A stretch of 64,000 nucleotides of DNA from contig JAGFIT010000058.1 in the NCBI GenBank assembly GCA_024103385.1, forward strand, positions 24,661 to 88,660. The letters are read 5' to 3'. Made by a program: the position numbers and the translations under genes. The stretch's first letter is position 1; each line of letters begins with the position of its first letter. The notes under the pieces were generated by a model. It saw nothing but the letters and a program-made list of their open reading frames with translations, made no database searches and was not told where the DNA came from. Source of the DNA: Vicingus serpentipes (GTDB lineage Bacteria > Bacteroidota > Bacteroidia > Flavobacteriales_E > Vicingaceae). Shown in pieces: positions 42,277 to 51,677 of the stretch.

Positions 42277-43683
42277 TTAGTGAGGAGAATATTCTACATC
42301 TTGGAAAATAGGTTCTTTAGTCCATTTTTTCTTAATAGGGTCCCATGCTTGTGTATATCCAATTACCGTTTTCAATACCAATCTACTATCTCTCATAGTT
42401 CTCGGTGCGTTCTCATTTTCTCTGAAATATGATGGATTATTAGTTGGAATAGATTTTCTCTTAGATATTGGTTTAGAAGGCGAATTAACTATCCTTTTTG
42501 GGTTAGTGGTTTCCACCACCTTTGGCTCTTCTTTTATTTTATCCTCTTTATCGGCTTGCTCTTCTGCTAACTGTTTTTGTTTAGCCAATTCCGCTTCCTT
42601 TTCCTGCCTTTTTTTCTCGGCTAATTCTGCAGTTTGAACAGCCTTTAGTTCTTTTTCTCTTGCTTCTTCTTCCAGCCTTTTTTGTTCAGCTATTTCTTTA
42701 GCTTTAGCCTCCTCTTCTTCTTTTCTCTTAGCTATTTCTTCAGCTATTTTTTTTTGTTCTGCTAATGCTACTTCTTTTTCAGCTTCCGATTTAGCTTCAT
42801 CTACTTTTTTCTTGGCTTCTTCCTCCGCTTTTTCTTCAGCTAACCTTTTTTGCTCAGCTAATGCGGCTTCTTTCTTAGCCTTTTCTTCAGCTAATCTTTT
42901 TTGTTCTGCCAATGCTGCTTCCTTTTCAGCTTGTGCTTTAGCCTCTTCTTCTTTTCTCTTAGCTTCTTCCTTAGCCCTTTCTTCAGCTAATCTTTTTTGT
43001 TCAGCCAATGCATCTTCTTTTTCAGCTTTTGCTTTAGCTTCTTCTTCTCTTCTCTTGGCTTCTTCCTTAGCCCTTTCTTCAGCTAATCTTTTTTGCTCAG
43101 CCAATGCTGCTTCCTTTTCAGCTTGTGCTTTAGCCTCTTCATCATCTTCATTTTCTAATTGTTCAACACAATCATTTAACATTTTATTGATGGATGCCAG
43201 AATTGGTCCCGAATACTCCATATCAAAATCAATTACATTTTTCTTTGGAAAATAGATGGCTCTTCCTATAGGCTTTGACATCATTCCCATATCCACACAT
43301 TTCATAGGTTTAAAAAGCGTAATTTCAATATCCATATCCGGACATTTATAATGTTTGTGATCAGGAACTCCCCTGGTATCAATAGTCATTTTTTTACTCA
43401 CAAAACCAGCTCTTGAAAAGGTGACTGTATATTGTTTATCAAAATGAAGAACTAATTCAAACCTTCCTTCGCTATCACTTGTGCCTTGAGCCACTACATT
43501 CCCGTCACTAGTAGCTTTAATAACAGTTCCTGACAAGAGTTCTCCTTCGAAATATTCAGTAACCTCTCCCATTAAAAATAAATTATCTTCATTCATTACA
43601 TCCTTTTGTTTCTCACCGTCTAATTGTGCATTACAAACACAACTTACAATGGAACAAAGAAAAAATAATTTAATTTTTAACAT
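42277..43683 (-). CDS. Secreted protein with long repeated coiled coil
   Basis: A 468-residue protein with a signal peptide (MLKIKLFFLCSIVSCVCNAQ). An N-terminal beta domain at about 35-110 resembles the carboxypeptidase regulatory-like fold (GEVTEYFEGELLSGTVIKA, GTSDSEGRFELVLHFDKQYT). A charged Glu/Ala/Lys coiled coil at about 180-395 is built from repeats of roughly 33 residues around ALAEQKRLAEERAKEEAKR. The C-terminal 70 residues are basic then aromatic (ETVIGYTQAWDP-type region: LKTVIGYTQAWDPIKKKW). The repeat is tandem at DNA level, so copy number may vary. Function is unknown; a TolA-like spacer in the envelope is possible. Confidence 0.75.
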   Translation of the reverse strand: MLKIKLFFLCSIVSCVCNAQLDGEKQKDVMNEDNLFLMGEVTEYFEGELLSGTVIKATSDGNVVAQGTSDSEGRFELVLHFDKQYTVTFSRAGFVSKKMTIDTRGVPDHKHYKCPDMDIEITLFKPMKCVDMGMMSKPIGRAIYFPKKNVIDFDMEYSGPILASINKMLNDCVEQLENEDDEEAKAQAEKEAALAEQKRLAEERAKEEAKRREEEAKAKAEKEDALAEQKRLAEERAKEEAKRKEEEAKAQAEKEAALAEQKRLAEEKAKKEAALAEQKRLAEEKAEEEAKKKVDEAKSEAEKEVALAEQKKIAEEIAKRKEEEEAKAKEIAEQKRLEEEAREKELKAVQTAELAEKKRQEKEAELAKQKQLAEEQADKEDKIKEEPKVVETTNPKRIVNSPSKPISKRKSIPTNNPSYFRENENAPRTMRDSRLVLKTVIGYTQAWDPIKKKWTKEPIFQDVEYSPH

Positions 43684-43853
43684 ACTTCGCTACTCTTTAG
43701 CATACTTTATCAGTAGTATCTATTTCCAAAATTAACAATAAACAACGTAGCAACAAGGGGGTTTCTTTCTATAATCTCGCTTCTGATGTCAATAAAAATA
43801 CAAAGTTGTTAAACTTAAGTTATCTCATAAAGTGATATTAAGTAACATAAATA

Positions 43854-43867
43854 ACGTATTAATACGT
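43854..43867. promoter_or_regulatory. 14-bp palindrome upstream of comEC
   Basis: ACGTATTAATACGT is a perfect palindrome in the 269-bp gap before comEC. A smaller one, AACTTAAGTT, lies at 43812-43821. They may be operators; no cognate regulator is evident. The gap otherwise shows no gene. Confidence 0.35.
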
Positions 43868-43909
43868 AAGTTTTTACCACTTAAAAAAAGCACTCCACAT
43901 TCAGTATAA

Positions 43910-43933
43910 AGAGCTTTCTTTATAAAAAGCTCT
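43910..43933 (+). promoter_or_regulatory. Hairpin before comEC
   Basis: AGAGCTTT and AAAGCTCT form an 8-bp stem with an 8-nt loop, 19 bp before the comEC ATG. No U-tract follows, so it is not a standard terminator. It could limit translation initiation. Confidence 0.4.
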
Positions 43934-43952
43934 ATCATATCTTGCAATTTTT

Positions 43953-46064
43953 ATGAATAAATTGTTAAATAAAATACCTCTTGTTCGATTAATTATACCT
44001 TTTACCTTAGGAATAATAACAGCGGTGTATATTCATACAACTTCTTTAATTCCTTTTATTTTCTTTCTTTTTGTTTTAAGCACTTATACATTATTCTCTT
44101 ATCATAAAACAATAAGGTCAAATTATAAGTTTAGATGGATTTTTGGCATATTAATCCATATCAGCATTTTTTTTGCTGGATACAACCTAACTTCATTCAA
44201 AATAAAAGAAAGTAAATCTTTCCTAAATCAATCAAGTGAAAGTTCAGTTTCTATAAGTAAAATAATAGAAACTCCTCAAACAAAAAACAGAACAATAAAG
44301 CTTATTTTAGAGCTAACCAATATAAAAAGAGCTAATCAATGGGGTAAAGTAAATAATAACAAAGTACTTGCTTACATTAAAAAAGATAGTTCATCTTCTA
44401 CACTTGATATTGGTGATGTTATTGTTTTTAAATCGCCTTTAAAAACAATTTCTCCTCCTACAAATCCTCATGAATTTAATTACCGTAACTATTTGAGTTA
44501 CCACTTTATTTATCATGAAGCTTTTATTGATAGTGATCAATGGAGTTTACTTTCTGAAAGGCAAGGAAATAGTCTTGTTGAAATGGCCTCAAGAATAAGA
44601 AAACAACTCATCACAACTTTAAGGCAAAAAGGATTGAACAAAAAAGAATTGGCTGTTGTTTCAGCATTAGTATTAGGATATAAAAATGAAATTGATACTC
44701 AACTAAAAAACGCCTATTCAAGTGCTGGAGCAATGCATGTTTTAGCTGTTTCAGGATTGCATGTAGGAATTATCTATTTATTTTTTAGCTTCCTGTTAGG
44801 CTTTCTTGATAAAAGGAAATATGGTAGTTACCTGAAATCTGTTATCTTATTAATCGTCTTATGGAGTTATGCACTAATAACAGGTTTATCCCCTTCCATA
44901 TTAAGAGCTGCTACCATGTTTAGCTTTATTATTATTTCGAAAGTGATGAACAGAAATAATAACATCTATAACACTTTGGCAGCCTCCGCCTTATTTTTAT
45001 TAATTATAAAGCCTTTACTCGTTATGGAGGTTGGTTTTCAACTATCTTATGCAGCTGTTTTAGGTATTGTTATCATTCAACCATGGTTATATTCTTTTAT
45101 AAATACAAGATGGTGGTTATTAGATAAAATATGGGAAATAACAGCTGTTTCTATAGCAGCTCAAATTGCAACATTCCCCATTGCCTTGCTTTATTTTCAT
45201 CAATTTCCTAATTACTTTTTACTTTCCAATTTAATTGTTATTCCTCTTGCAATTGGAATTTTATATTTAGGAATAGTAACTATTAGCTGTTTATCCATTC
45301 CTGTATTATCAGATTATTTAATCAAAGGATTGAAGTTATTAACCCAGTTTTTAAATTGGGCGGTAATCAACATCGAAAAACTCCCTTATGCTTTATCTGA
45401 TAATATTCGTTTTAACATTTTAGACACCTGGTTAATATATAGCATCATTATATTTATTATCCTTTTAATTGTTTACAGAAAGTTTAAATTTATTCTCTTA
45501 GCCAGTCTTTCATGTATCCTTTTCCTAACAACTGTTTTATTCAGAAACTATCACGATTACAACCAAAAACAATTAGTTATTTACAACATTCCTAGGCATA
45601 CAGTAATTAATTTTATTGATGGAAAAAATAGCCTATTAATTGCTGATAAATTATTGATTGAAAATGAAGAAAAATTACTTTTTCATGTACAGAACAATTG
45701 GATAAATAAAGGAATTCACAAAAAAGAATACATACCATTAAGCAACTCCAAGAGAATTTTTAGAACTACTAATTTATTTATGACTCAAAATTTTCTTCAA
45801 TTTCACAATTACAAAATACTTTTTGTCAATCAAAATTTTCATTTTAAAGATAAGCAACAAATAAATGTTGACTTAATAATTTTAAGTAAAAATAGAAGTT
45901 ACACAGTAGCCCAATTATTAAAATCTTTTCATCCAAAAAAAATTATTGTTGATGCTTCTAATTCAAGATATTTAGCAAAAAAGATTAAAAAAGAAGCGTC
46001 AATATTAGGTATTGAATGTCATGATGTATTAAAAGATGGGGCATTTATAAAGTCCATTTATTAA
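43953..46064 (+). CDS. comEC: ComEC/Rec2 family DNA-uptake channel
   Basis: A 703-residue inner-membrane protein of the ComEC/Rec2 family, which moves single-stranded DNA into the cytoplasm during transformation. It has an N-terminal hydrophobic part and OB-like segment (about 1-215). A Competence domain at about 225-500 contains the signature AGAMHVLAVSGLHVGIIYLF and TGLSPSILRAATMFSFIIIS. The C-terminal part (about 530-703) lacks the HxHxDH metallo-beta-lactamase motif seen in Bacillus-type ComEC. This is common in Bacteroidota but leaves the nuclease role open. The gene is followed 33 bp later by a small secreted-protein gene. Confidence 0.92.
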   Translation: MNKLLNKIPLVRLIIPFTLGIITAVYIHTTSLIPFIFFLFVLSTYTLFSYHKTIRSNYKFRWIFGILIHISIFFAGYNLTSFKIKESKSFLNQSSESSVSISKIIETPQTKNRTIKLILELTNIKRANQWGKVNNNKVLAYIKKDSSSSTLDIGDVIVFKSPLKTISPPTNPHEFNYRNYLSYHFIYHEAFIDSDQWSLLSERQGNSLVEMASRIRKQLITTLRQKGLNKKELAVVSALVLGYKNEIDTQLKNAYSSAGAMHVLAVSGLHVGIIYLFFSFLLGFLDKRKYGSYLKSVILLIVLWSYALITGLSPSILRAATMFSFIIISKVMNRNNNIYNTLAASALFLLIIKPLLVMEVGFQLSYAAVLGIVIIQPWLYSFINTRWWLLDKIWEITAVSIAAQIATFPIALLYFHQFPNYFLLSNLIVIPLAIGILYLGIVTISCLSIPVLSDYLIKGLKLLTQFLNWAVINIEKLPYALSDNIRFNILDTWLIYSIIIFIILLIVYRKFKFILLASLSCILFLTTVLFRNYHDYNQKQLVIYNIPRHTVINFIDGKNSLLIADKLLIENEEKLLFHVQNNWINKGIHKKEYIPLSNSKRIFRTTNLFMTQNFLQFHNYKILFVNQNFHFKDKQQINVDLIILSKNRSYTVAQLLKSFHPKKIIVDASNSRYLAKKIKKEASILGIECHDVLKDGAFIKSIY

Positions 46065-46097
46065 TAATTTTTTATCTTTAGGAAAAAATAAATAATT

Positions 46098-46625
46098 ATG
46101 AAATATATACTTACCACTACTCTTTTAATTTCCTCTTTTGTTATTAATGCGCAAAAAACAGAAGATTATTTTCAATTATCAAACTCTGAAATGACTTGGG
46201 AAAAGGTTTATGAAACAACCAAAACCAAAGAGCAATTAATTACTTATTTTGAAGAATACGATAAATTTACTGCGGTTAGAGTTGTTGCTGACACCATCCT
46301 TGCCAAATTAAAACCACAAGCAATAGAAGATATTAATGTATTTGGAGTAGTAGGTGTTCCTCCACTGGTTAACAAATCCAAATACAAAGGACTGGTACGC
46401 ATAGAAATAAAAGGAAGTAGATATCGAGTTACATTTAATCATCTAGAACTAGTTGGTGATGGCGAAATTATTAAGAAAAATGAAGACCAAACTTTTGAAG
46501 AAAATTTTGTTCGAAAAGATGTTAGTGAATACCGACCATTTTTCACAAAGAAACCTAAAGATGTTTATAATTACTGGTTTAATACCGTTTTTGAAATAAA
46601 AGCTGAAACAAAAGATGAATGGTAA
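46098..46625 (+). CDS. Secreted hypothetical protein
   Basis: A 175-residue protein with a signal peptide (MKYILTTTLLISSFVINAQ). I do not recognise the family with confidence. The mature part has alternating strands and a central charged region (AVRVVADTILAKLKPQAIED, LVRIEIKGSRYRVTFNHLEL) that recalls the DUF4468 / TBP-like fold common in Bacteroidota, but this is a weak resemblance. The C-terminal region is charged with aromatic residues (DVYNYWFNTVFEIK). It lies 33 bp after comEC and may be co-transcribed. No catalytic motif is visible. Confidence 0.65.
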   Translation: MKYILTTTLLISSFVINAQKTEDYFQLSNSEMTWEKVYETTKTKEQLITYFEEYDKFTAVRVVADTILAKLKPQAIEDINVFGVVGVPPLVNKSKYKGLVRIEIKGSRYRVTFNHLELVGDGEIIKKNEDQTFEENFVRKDVSEYRPFFTKKPKDVYNYWFNTVFEIKAETKDEW

Positions 46626-46698
46626 GGTTTGGCTTATTCTTTTTAAGATATCAAACTACATTTAGACGCTATTAAGGCGTTTATTCTCCACTGAAAAA

Positions 46699-47928
46699 TC
46701 AAGCGATTATATCCAAGTCTCGATATTTTTTTAATATGGAGTTAGTACTGTTTTCTTGCTGTTCACCTATCATAGACAACAACTGATTTCCAGATTCAAG
46801 AACAGGTTGATCAGGGTAATAATTATCGCGTAAAAAATGCATACACTTTAATACTTTAAAAGCATTAAACCAACTATAAAATAATTTTACAAAGTGTGTT
46901 TTTGATGTACTGTTTTTTCTTATTTTTTTATAATTAATCTCCCAGTCAATACTTCCTAAAAATTCATTTATAGATGTTGGAAATTCAACAAAAGGATTAT
47001 CATACAAATCAGGGAGTAGTTCACAAAAGCGCTTTAAATCAATATAAGAATTCACATGATAAGATTGTATAGTTTGCTCTCTATCAAGTAAAAAATCTCT
47101 CATTGCTTTTCCTGTGCCAAAAGGAACTCTATCTGAAACTCTTGGCGAAGGTATTACTTTAGTTGTCGTTATCTCTGTAAAATCACCCAAAGGAATTAAC
47201 TTCTGTAAAAAATAAAAGTCTTCTCCAGCTTTACGCTTATTCATCCCGTTTTGCTTTTGGTAAATATGATTTCTAACAGCCATGCTAGAACCTATCGTAT
47301 GATAAGCATAGGGCAATCCTGCATAAGCCAACCCATTTTTATAAATCCTCAAGTGTAATTCATACTGAGCAATACCCTCATATATTTCTTTAGAGAACTC
47401 TTCTCCGGCTATTGGATGTTCAAAATGAATAGAACAAGCGGGAGATTTTGAATGAGCTTTAAAATGGTTTTCTATTTCTGTCAAGTAATTCAACTCACAT
47501 TTTGCATCTGCATCAAAACAAACAATTATTCCATCAGAATGGCTAATTGATTCAAATCGTCTTACCGCTTCATCCATACCAATTTTTCTAGCCAATCCTA
47601 CTCCTGCATGTTTTTTCGGAAGTGAGTTCTCTTTAATAAAGCAATACGATAATTTATTTTTTTGATGGGTTTCAGCCCAATTCAATGCTTCATCAAGTGT
47701 TTTTTTGTTTTGTTTGATAATTTCGGGAGATGAGTTTTCCGAAGCATTTATAACCACAATAATTTCTACACTACATGATGGAAGAGTGCAATCAAATAAG
47801 CTTTGTAAAGAATGAATTAAGGAAGGTTCATTATAGCAAGGAATTACCACAATAATGCCTAGGTTCCTAGGCACACCATCAGGAATTAATTGTGGTCGAA
47901 CAGCGTAATTATCTAGGTAATAATTCAT
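46699..47928 (-). CDS. Family 2 glycosyltransferase
   Basis: A 409-residue GT-A fold glycosyltransferase. The N-terminal nucleotide-sugar-binding part is LGIIVVIPCYNEPSLIHSLQ (about 24-43), and the metal-binding DxD-type motif is IVCFDADAKCELNYL. The central segment YHTIGSSMAVRNHIYQKQNG followed by KAGEDFYFLQKLI contains the ED acceptor motif typical of processive or single-addition GT2 enzymes. No transmembrane segment is obvious, so it is probably cytoplasmic or peripheral. The donor and acceptor are unknown. It lies 21 bp after uvrA in the same direction. Confidence 0.85.
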   Translation of the reverse strand: MNYYLDNYAVRPQLIPDGVPRNLGIIVVIPCYNEPSLIHSLQSLFDCTLPSCSVEIIVVINASENSSPEIIKQNKKTLDEALNWAETHQKNKLSYCFIKENSLPKKHAGVGLARKIGMDEAVRRFESISHSDGIIVCFDADAKCELNYLTEIENHFKAHSKSPACSIHFEHPIAGEEFSKEIYEGIAQYELHLRIYKNGLAYAGLPYAYHTIGSSMAVRNHIYQKQNGMNKRKAGEDFYFLQKLIPLGDFTEITTTKVIPSPRVSDRVPFGTGKAMRDFLLDREQTIQSYHVNSYIDLKRFCELLPDLYDNPFVEFPTSINEFLGSIDWEINYKKIRKNSTSKTHFVKLFYSWFNAFKVLKCMHFLRDNYYPDQPVLESGNQLLSMIGEQQENSTNSILKKYRDLDIIA

Positions 47929-47949
47929 TTTTCAACCCTCCAATTTAAC

Positions 47950-50751
47950 TTATAACTTTTCCAGTAAATACTTCCCTGTAATACTTTCTTTTGAAAGCAC
48001 TAATTCTTCTGGGGTTCCTGTAAATATCAACTTTCCCCCATTCTCTCCTCCTTCAGGGCCTAAATCAATAACCCAATCTGCACATTTTACCACATCCAAA
48101 TTATGCTCTATAACAATAATTGAATGACCTTGTTTAATTAGCGCATTGAAAGCGGTAAGTAATTTATTGATATCATGGAAATGTAGCCCCGTAGTAGGTT
48201 CATCAAAAATAAAAAGCAAATTTTGACTACTATCTTTCTTCGCTAAAAAAGAGGCTAATTTTACCCGCTGAGCTTCACCTCCACTTAAAGTGCTTGATGA
48301 TTGTCCCAAATGAATATAACCCAAACCAACTTCTTGTAAAGGCAGCAGTTTATCACTAATTCGTTTTGCTGCTTTTTCTTCCGAAGCATTAAAAAAGTCA
48401 ATGGCCTCATCTATCGTCATGTTCAATAAATCTGAAATATCAACTCCTTTATACTTCACATCCAATGTTTCTTCTTTAAAACGTTTTCCCTTACACTCTT
48501 CACAAACCAAGTGAATATCAGCCATAAATTGCATTTCTACTGTCACCTCTCCTTCTCCACTACATGTTTCACATCTTCCTCCATCAATATTAAATGAAAA
48601 ATGAGCTGTTTTATAGTTTCTTGTTTTAGATAAAGGTTGGTCTGCATACAATTTCCTAATCTCATCGTAAGCTTTGATATAGGTTACAGGGTTTGATCGA
48701 GAAGATTTTCCTATAGGATTTTGGTCTACAAACTCTACTCCTTTTAAAGTAGCTATGTCACCTGTTATTTTATCTATTGATCCTGATTCTTCAGCATATC
48801 CTTCAAACATTTTTTTTATAGCAGGTAATAAACACTTTTTAACTAAAGATGATTTTCCTGAACCGCTAACCCCAGTAACCACCGTTAACGTATTTAATGG
48901 AAAATCAACATCAATTCTTTTAAGATTATTTTCTTGAGCACCTAACACACTAATTTTTTTATTCCACTTTCTACGTGTTTTAGGCAATTCTATTTTTTCT
49001 AATCCATTAATGTATTTAGCAGTTAGAGATTGATTATCCCTCAATAGTTGATTATAATTTCCTTGAAAAACAATTTCACCCCCCAAGTTGCCTGCGTAAG
49101 GACCTAAATCAATAATTTCATCAGCAGCTTTAATAATATCCTCATCATGCTCCACAACAATAACAGAATTACCTAATTGTTGTAAATCTCTTAACACTTT
49201 TATCAATAGATCTGTATCTTTTGAGTGCAATCCAATACTTGGTTCATCTAAAATATACATGGAGCCTACCAAACTACTACCTAAAGATGTAGCTAAATTT
49301 ATTCGTTGAGATTCTCCTCCAGACAATGTAGATGAAAGTCGATTCAATGTTAAATAACCCAAGCCAACATTAACTAAATACTGTAATCGAGTATTTATTT
49401 CGAGTAACAATCTTTTTGCAACCTCCTTTTCTTGTTCTGTTAATTGAAGAGATTTAAAAAAAATAAGCAACTGATCTACGGGCATTAAGACTAAGTCTGT
49501 TATTGATTTACCACCTATTTGAACATAATTAGCATCCTTACGCAATCGAGTTCCCTTACAATCGGCACAAGTTGTTTTCCCTCTATACCTTGAAAGCATT
49601 ACTCGAAATTGAATTTTATAGCTTTTATCTTCCAGCACTTTAAAGAACTTATTTAAGCCTTCAAAATACTTGTTTCCTTTCCATAACACCTGTTTTTGTT
49701 CTTCAGTTAGCTCATAATAAGGCTTATGTACTGGAAAGTTAAATTCCGATGCATTCATCACTAATTTCTTTTTCCATTTTTGCATCTTCTCTCCTTTCCA
49801 GCAAACTATAGCATCATCATATATAGAAAGATTTTTATTGGGAATGACTAAGTTTTCATCAATACCAATTACACTTCCATAGCCTTCACATACTTTGCAC
49901 GCTCCTATAGGGTTATTAAAACTAAAAAAATGAACTGAGGGTTCTTCAAATTCAATTCCGTCAGCTTCAAATCGATTATTATAAGTAGTGGTTTGTTTAT
50001 TATCTAACAGAACCACATTACAAGCCCCACCTCCTTCAAAAAAAGCCGTTTCAATACTATCATATATCCTACTAGTATTGTCTTTATCTTCATCATCAAC
50101 AATAAACCGATCAATTAATAAATCGAATTGCCCTTCATTTATTTCTTTTATAGGAATGTTATTTATTCTTTCTACTTGAGATTTCCACCAAACTCTTGTA
50201 AAACCTTGTTGTTGTAATAAATCAAGTTGTTCTTTTAGTTTTTGTTTTTTTAATTGAATAGTGGCCGTTAGTATAACTTTAGTGCCTTTTTTTAATTTTA
50301 GTATTGCTGCTGCAACAGAATCGATAGTATCGCGCCTAACAATTTCTCCTGAAACTGGAGAATAAGTAACCCCTATCCTAGCAAACAATAATTTTAAATA
50401 ATCATATATTTCTGTGGATGTTCCAACCGTTGAACGCTTATTGACTGTATTTACTTTTTGTTCTATTGCAATTGCTGGAGCTATTCCATAAATATGATCT
50501 ACATCTGGTTTTTCAATTTTTCCTAAAAATTGTCTAGCGTAAGAAGAAAGACTTTCAACATACCTTCTCTGCCCTTCTGCAAAAAGGGTATCAAATGCCA
50601 ATGAAGATTTACCTGAACCAGACAAACCTGTGATAACAACTAATTTATTTCTTAGGATAGCAACATCAACATTCTTTAAATTGTGTACTCTAGCTCCTTT
50701 AATATAAACATGTGTTTTTGTATTAAAAGGCTTAGACGATACTTCAGGCAT
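47950..50751 (-). CDS. uvrA: Excinuclease ABC subunit A
   Basis: UvrA recognises DNA damage in nucleotide excision repair. The 933-residue protein has two ABC ATPase halves. The first P-loop is VITGLSGSGKSSLAFDTLFA and its signature is TLSGGESQRINLATSLG. The second P-loop is VVTGVSGSGKSSLVKKCLLP and its signature is TLSGGEAQRVKLASFLA. Cys motifs for zinc modules include ACKVCEGYG, CADCKGTRLRK and GGRCETCSGEGEV with CEECKGKRF. The length is normal. The gene has its own candidate promoter and faces away from the sigma-factor gene. A GT2 gene follows closely. Confidence 0.98.
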   Translation of the reverse strand: MPEVSSKPFNTKTHVYIKGARVHNLKNVDVAILRNKLVVITGLSGSGKSSLAFDTLFAEGQRRYVESLSSYARQFLGKIEKPDVDHIYGIAPAIAIEQKVNTVNKRSTVGTSTEIYDYLKLLFARIGVTYSPVSGEIVRRDTIDSVAAAILKLKKGTKVILTATIQLKKQKLKEQLDLLQQQGFTRVWWKSQVERINNIPIKEINEGQFDLLIDRFIVDDEDKDNTSRIYDSIETAFFEGGGACNVVLLDNKQTTTYNNRFEADGIEFEEPSVHFFSFNNPIGACKVCEGYGSVIGIDENLVIPNKNLSIYDDAIVCWKGEKMQKWKKKLVMNASEFNFPVHKPYYELTEEQKQVLWKGNKYFEGLNKFFKVLEDKSYKIQFRVMLSRYRGKTTCADCKGTRLRKDANYVQIGGKSITDLVLMPVDQLLIFFKSLQLTEQEKEVAKRLLLEINTRLQYLVNVGLGYLTLNRLSSTLSGGESQRINLATSLGSSLVGSMYILDEPSIGLHSKDTDLLIKVLRDLQQLGNSVIVVEHDEDIIKAADEIIDLGPYAGNLGGEIVFQGNYNQLLRDNQSLTAKYINGLEKIELPKTRRKWNKKISVLGAQENNLKRIDVDFPLNTLTVVTGVSGSGKSSLVKKCLLPAIKKMFEGYAEESGSIDKITGDIATLKGVEFVDQNPIGKSSRSNPVTYIKAYDEIRKLYADQPLSKTRNYKTAHFSFNIDGGRCETCSGEGEVTVEMQFMADIHLVCEECKGKRFKEETLDVKYKGVDISDLLNMTIDEAIDFFNASEEKAAKRISDKLLPLQEVGLGYIHLGQSSSTLSGGEAQRVKLASFLAKKDSSQNLLFIFDEPTTGLHFHDINKLLTAFNALIKQGHSIIVIEHNLDVVKCADWVIDLGPEGGENGGKLIFTGTPEELVLSKESITGKYLLEKL

Positions 50752-50821
50752 AGTTATTGATAATTGTTAAAGAATGTTAAACATTTCAAAGTTACTTTTC
50801 TTTTTAGTAGTTTTGAAATAA

Positions 50822-50829
50822 CAAAAATA
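50822..50829 (-). promoter_or_regulatory. Candidate -7 element for uvrA
   Basis: TATTTTTG on the minus strand, 70 bp upstream of the uvrA ATG. A TTG at 50845-50847 is 15 bp away, shorter than usual. Confidence 0.4.
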
Positions 50830-50836
50830 TATTTTG

Positions 50837-50868
50837 AACGTAAACAATAATATTAAATAACTTACGTT
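50837..50868. promoter_or_regulatory. Inverted repeat upstream of the ECF sigma gene
   Basis: AACGTAA (50837-50843) and TTACGTT (50862-50868) are separated by 18 bp, next to the sigma gene -7 element and near the uvrA one. The position suits an operator or a binding site for a sigma factor or activator. Confidence 0.4.
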
Positions 50869-50876
50869 TAAGTTTG
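50869..50876 (+). promoter_or_regulatory. Candidate -7 element for the ECF sigma gene
   Basis: TAAGTTTG on the plus strand, directly abutting the right arm of the AACGTAA/TTACGTT inverted repeat. It predicts a leader of about 95 nt. Confidence 0.45.
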
Positions 50877-50966
50877 TTAAATAGAAATATTAAATAAAAT
50901 AATCGCCTATAAGTAATATCTACTCTTTTTTAAATAATTAACTAATAATTATTACTGTAACCATAA

Positions 50967-50975
50967 AAGGGAGGT
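50967..50975 (+). promoter_or_regulatory. Strong Shine-Dalgarno before the ECF sigma gene
   Basis: AAGGGAGGT ends 3 bp before the ATG at 50979. Such a purine-rich site is unusual here: other genes in this window have A-rich, SD-less leaders. Confidence 0.7.
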
Positions 50976-50978
50976 ATT

Positions 50979-51566
50979 ATGCAATTATCAAAGCTAAGTG
51001 AGAAGGAGTTAGTCCAAGCCTATATCAAAGGCAATGAACTCGCTGTTGAACAACTCATCATTCGCCATAAAAAGAAAGTTTATACTTACATTGTATGTAA
51101 AGTGAAATCAGCTGCTTTAGCAGAGGACATCTTTCAAGATACCTTTATTAAAGTTATAAACACTATAAAACGTGGAAAATACAATGATGAAGGAAAATTT
51201 TTACCATGGGTAATGCGAATTGCACACAATTTAATTATTGATCATTATCGAAAAAAGTCTAAAATGCCAATGGTAACGGGTAATGATGACTTTGATATTT
51301 TTGATGTAATTTCCCATCCAGGAAAAAATATTGACGAAAAAATGGAAATCAATCAAACACTCTCTAATGTTAAAGAATTAATTAAAGATTTACCTCACGA
51401 CCAAAAAGAGGTGTTGATGATGCGTTTATATTTTAGCATGAGTTTTAAAGAGATTGCTGAAACTACTAACGTAAGTATCAATACTGCCTTAGGAAGAATG
51501 CGCTACGCATTAATTAACCTAAGAAAAATAGCAGAAGAAAAACAATTTACCTTAAACATTCATTAA
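50979..51566 (+). CDS. ECF-type RNA polymerase sigma factor
   Basis: A 195-residue sigma-70 family factor with region 2 (about 25-95, LIIRHKKKVYTYIVCKVKSA then AEDIFQDTFIKVI and FLPWVMRIAHNLIIDHYRKK) and region 4 (about 125-185, LPHDQKEVLMMRLYFSMSFK then IAETTNVSINTALGRMRYAL). Regions 1.1 and 3 are absent, as expected for an extracytoplasmic-function type factor. No anti-sigma gene is adjacent; a 63-residue protein follows after a terminator. The gene has a strong Shine-Dalgarno sequence and a possible operator upstream, both unusual here, which suggests tight regulation. The target genes are unknown. Confidence 0.93.
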   Translation: MQLSKLSEKELVQAYIKGNELAVEQLIIRHKKKVYTYIVCKVKSAALAEDIFQDTFIKVINTIKRGKYNDEGKFLPWVMRIAHNLIIDHYRKKSKMPMVTGNDDFDIFDVISHPGKNIDEKMEINQTLSNVKELIKDLPHDQKEVLMMRLYFSMSFKEIAETTNVSINTALGRMRYALINLRKIAEEKQFTLNIH

Positions 51567-51587
51567 ATAAATTAGTTCAACTTTAGA

Positions 51588-51620
51588 AAACTCTTTTGAT
51601 AAAATCAAAAGAGTTTTTTT
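51588..51620 (+). terminator. Terminator after the ECF sigma gene
   Basis: AAACTCTTTTGAT pairs with ATCAAAAGAGTTT (13 bp) across a 3-nt loop and runs into a T-tract. It separates the sigma gene from the small gene at 51678. Confidence 0.88.
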
Positions 51621-51677
51621 GTGCAATAAATTATCCAGAGTAGCGTTAATGAATAATATTTAACTTTTAAGAAGCCT

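Noticed and set aside
42812..43255. A 147-codon frame rich in Ser, Ala, Leu and Phe on the plus strand
   Set aside because: It is the reverse of the repetitive coiled-coil region of the minus-strand gene; its repeats simply mirror that gene.
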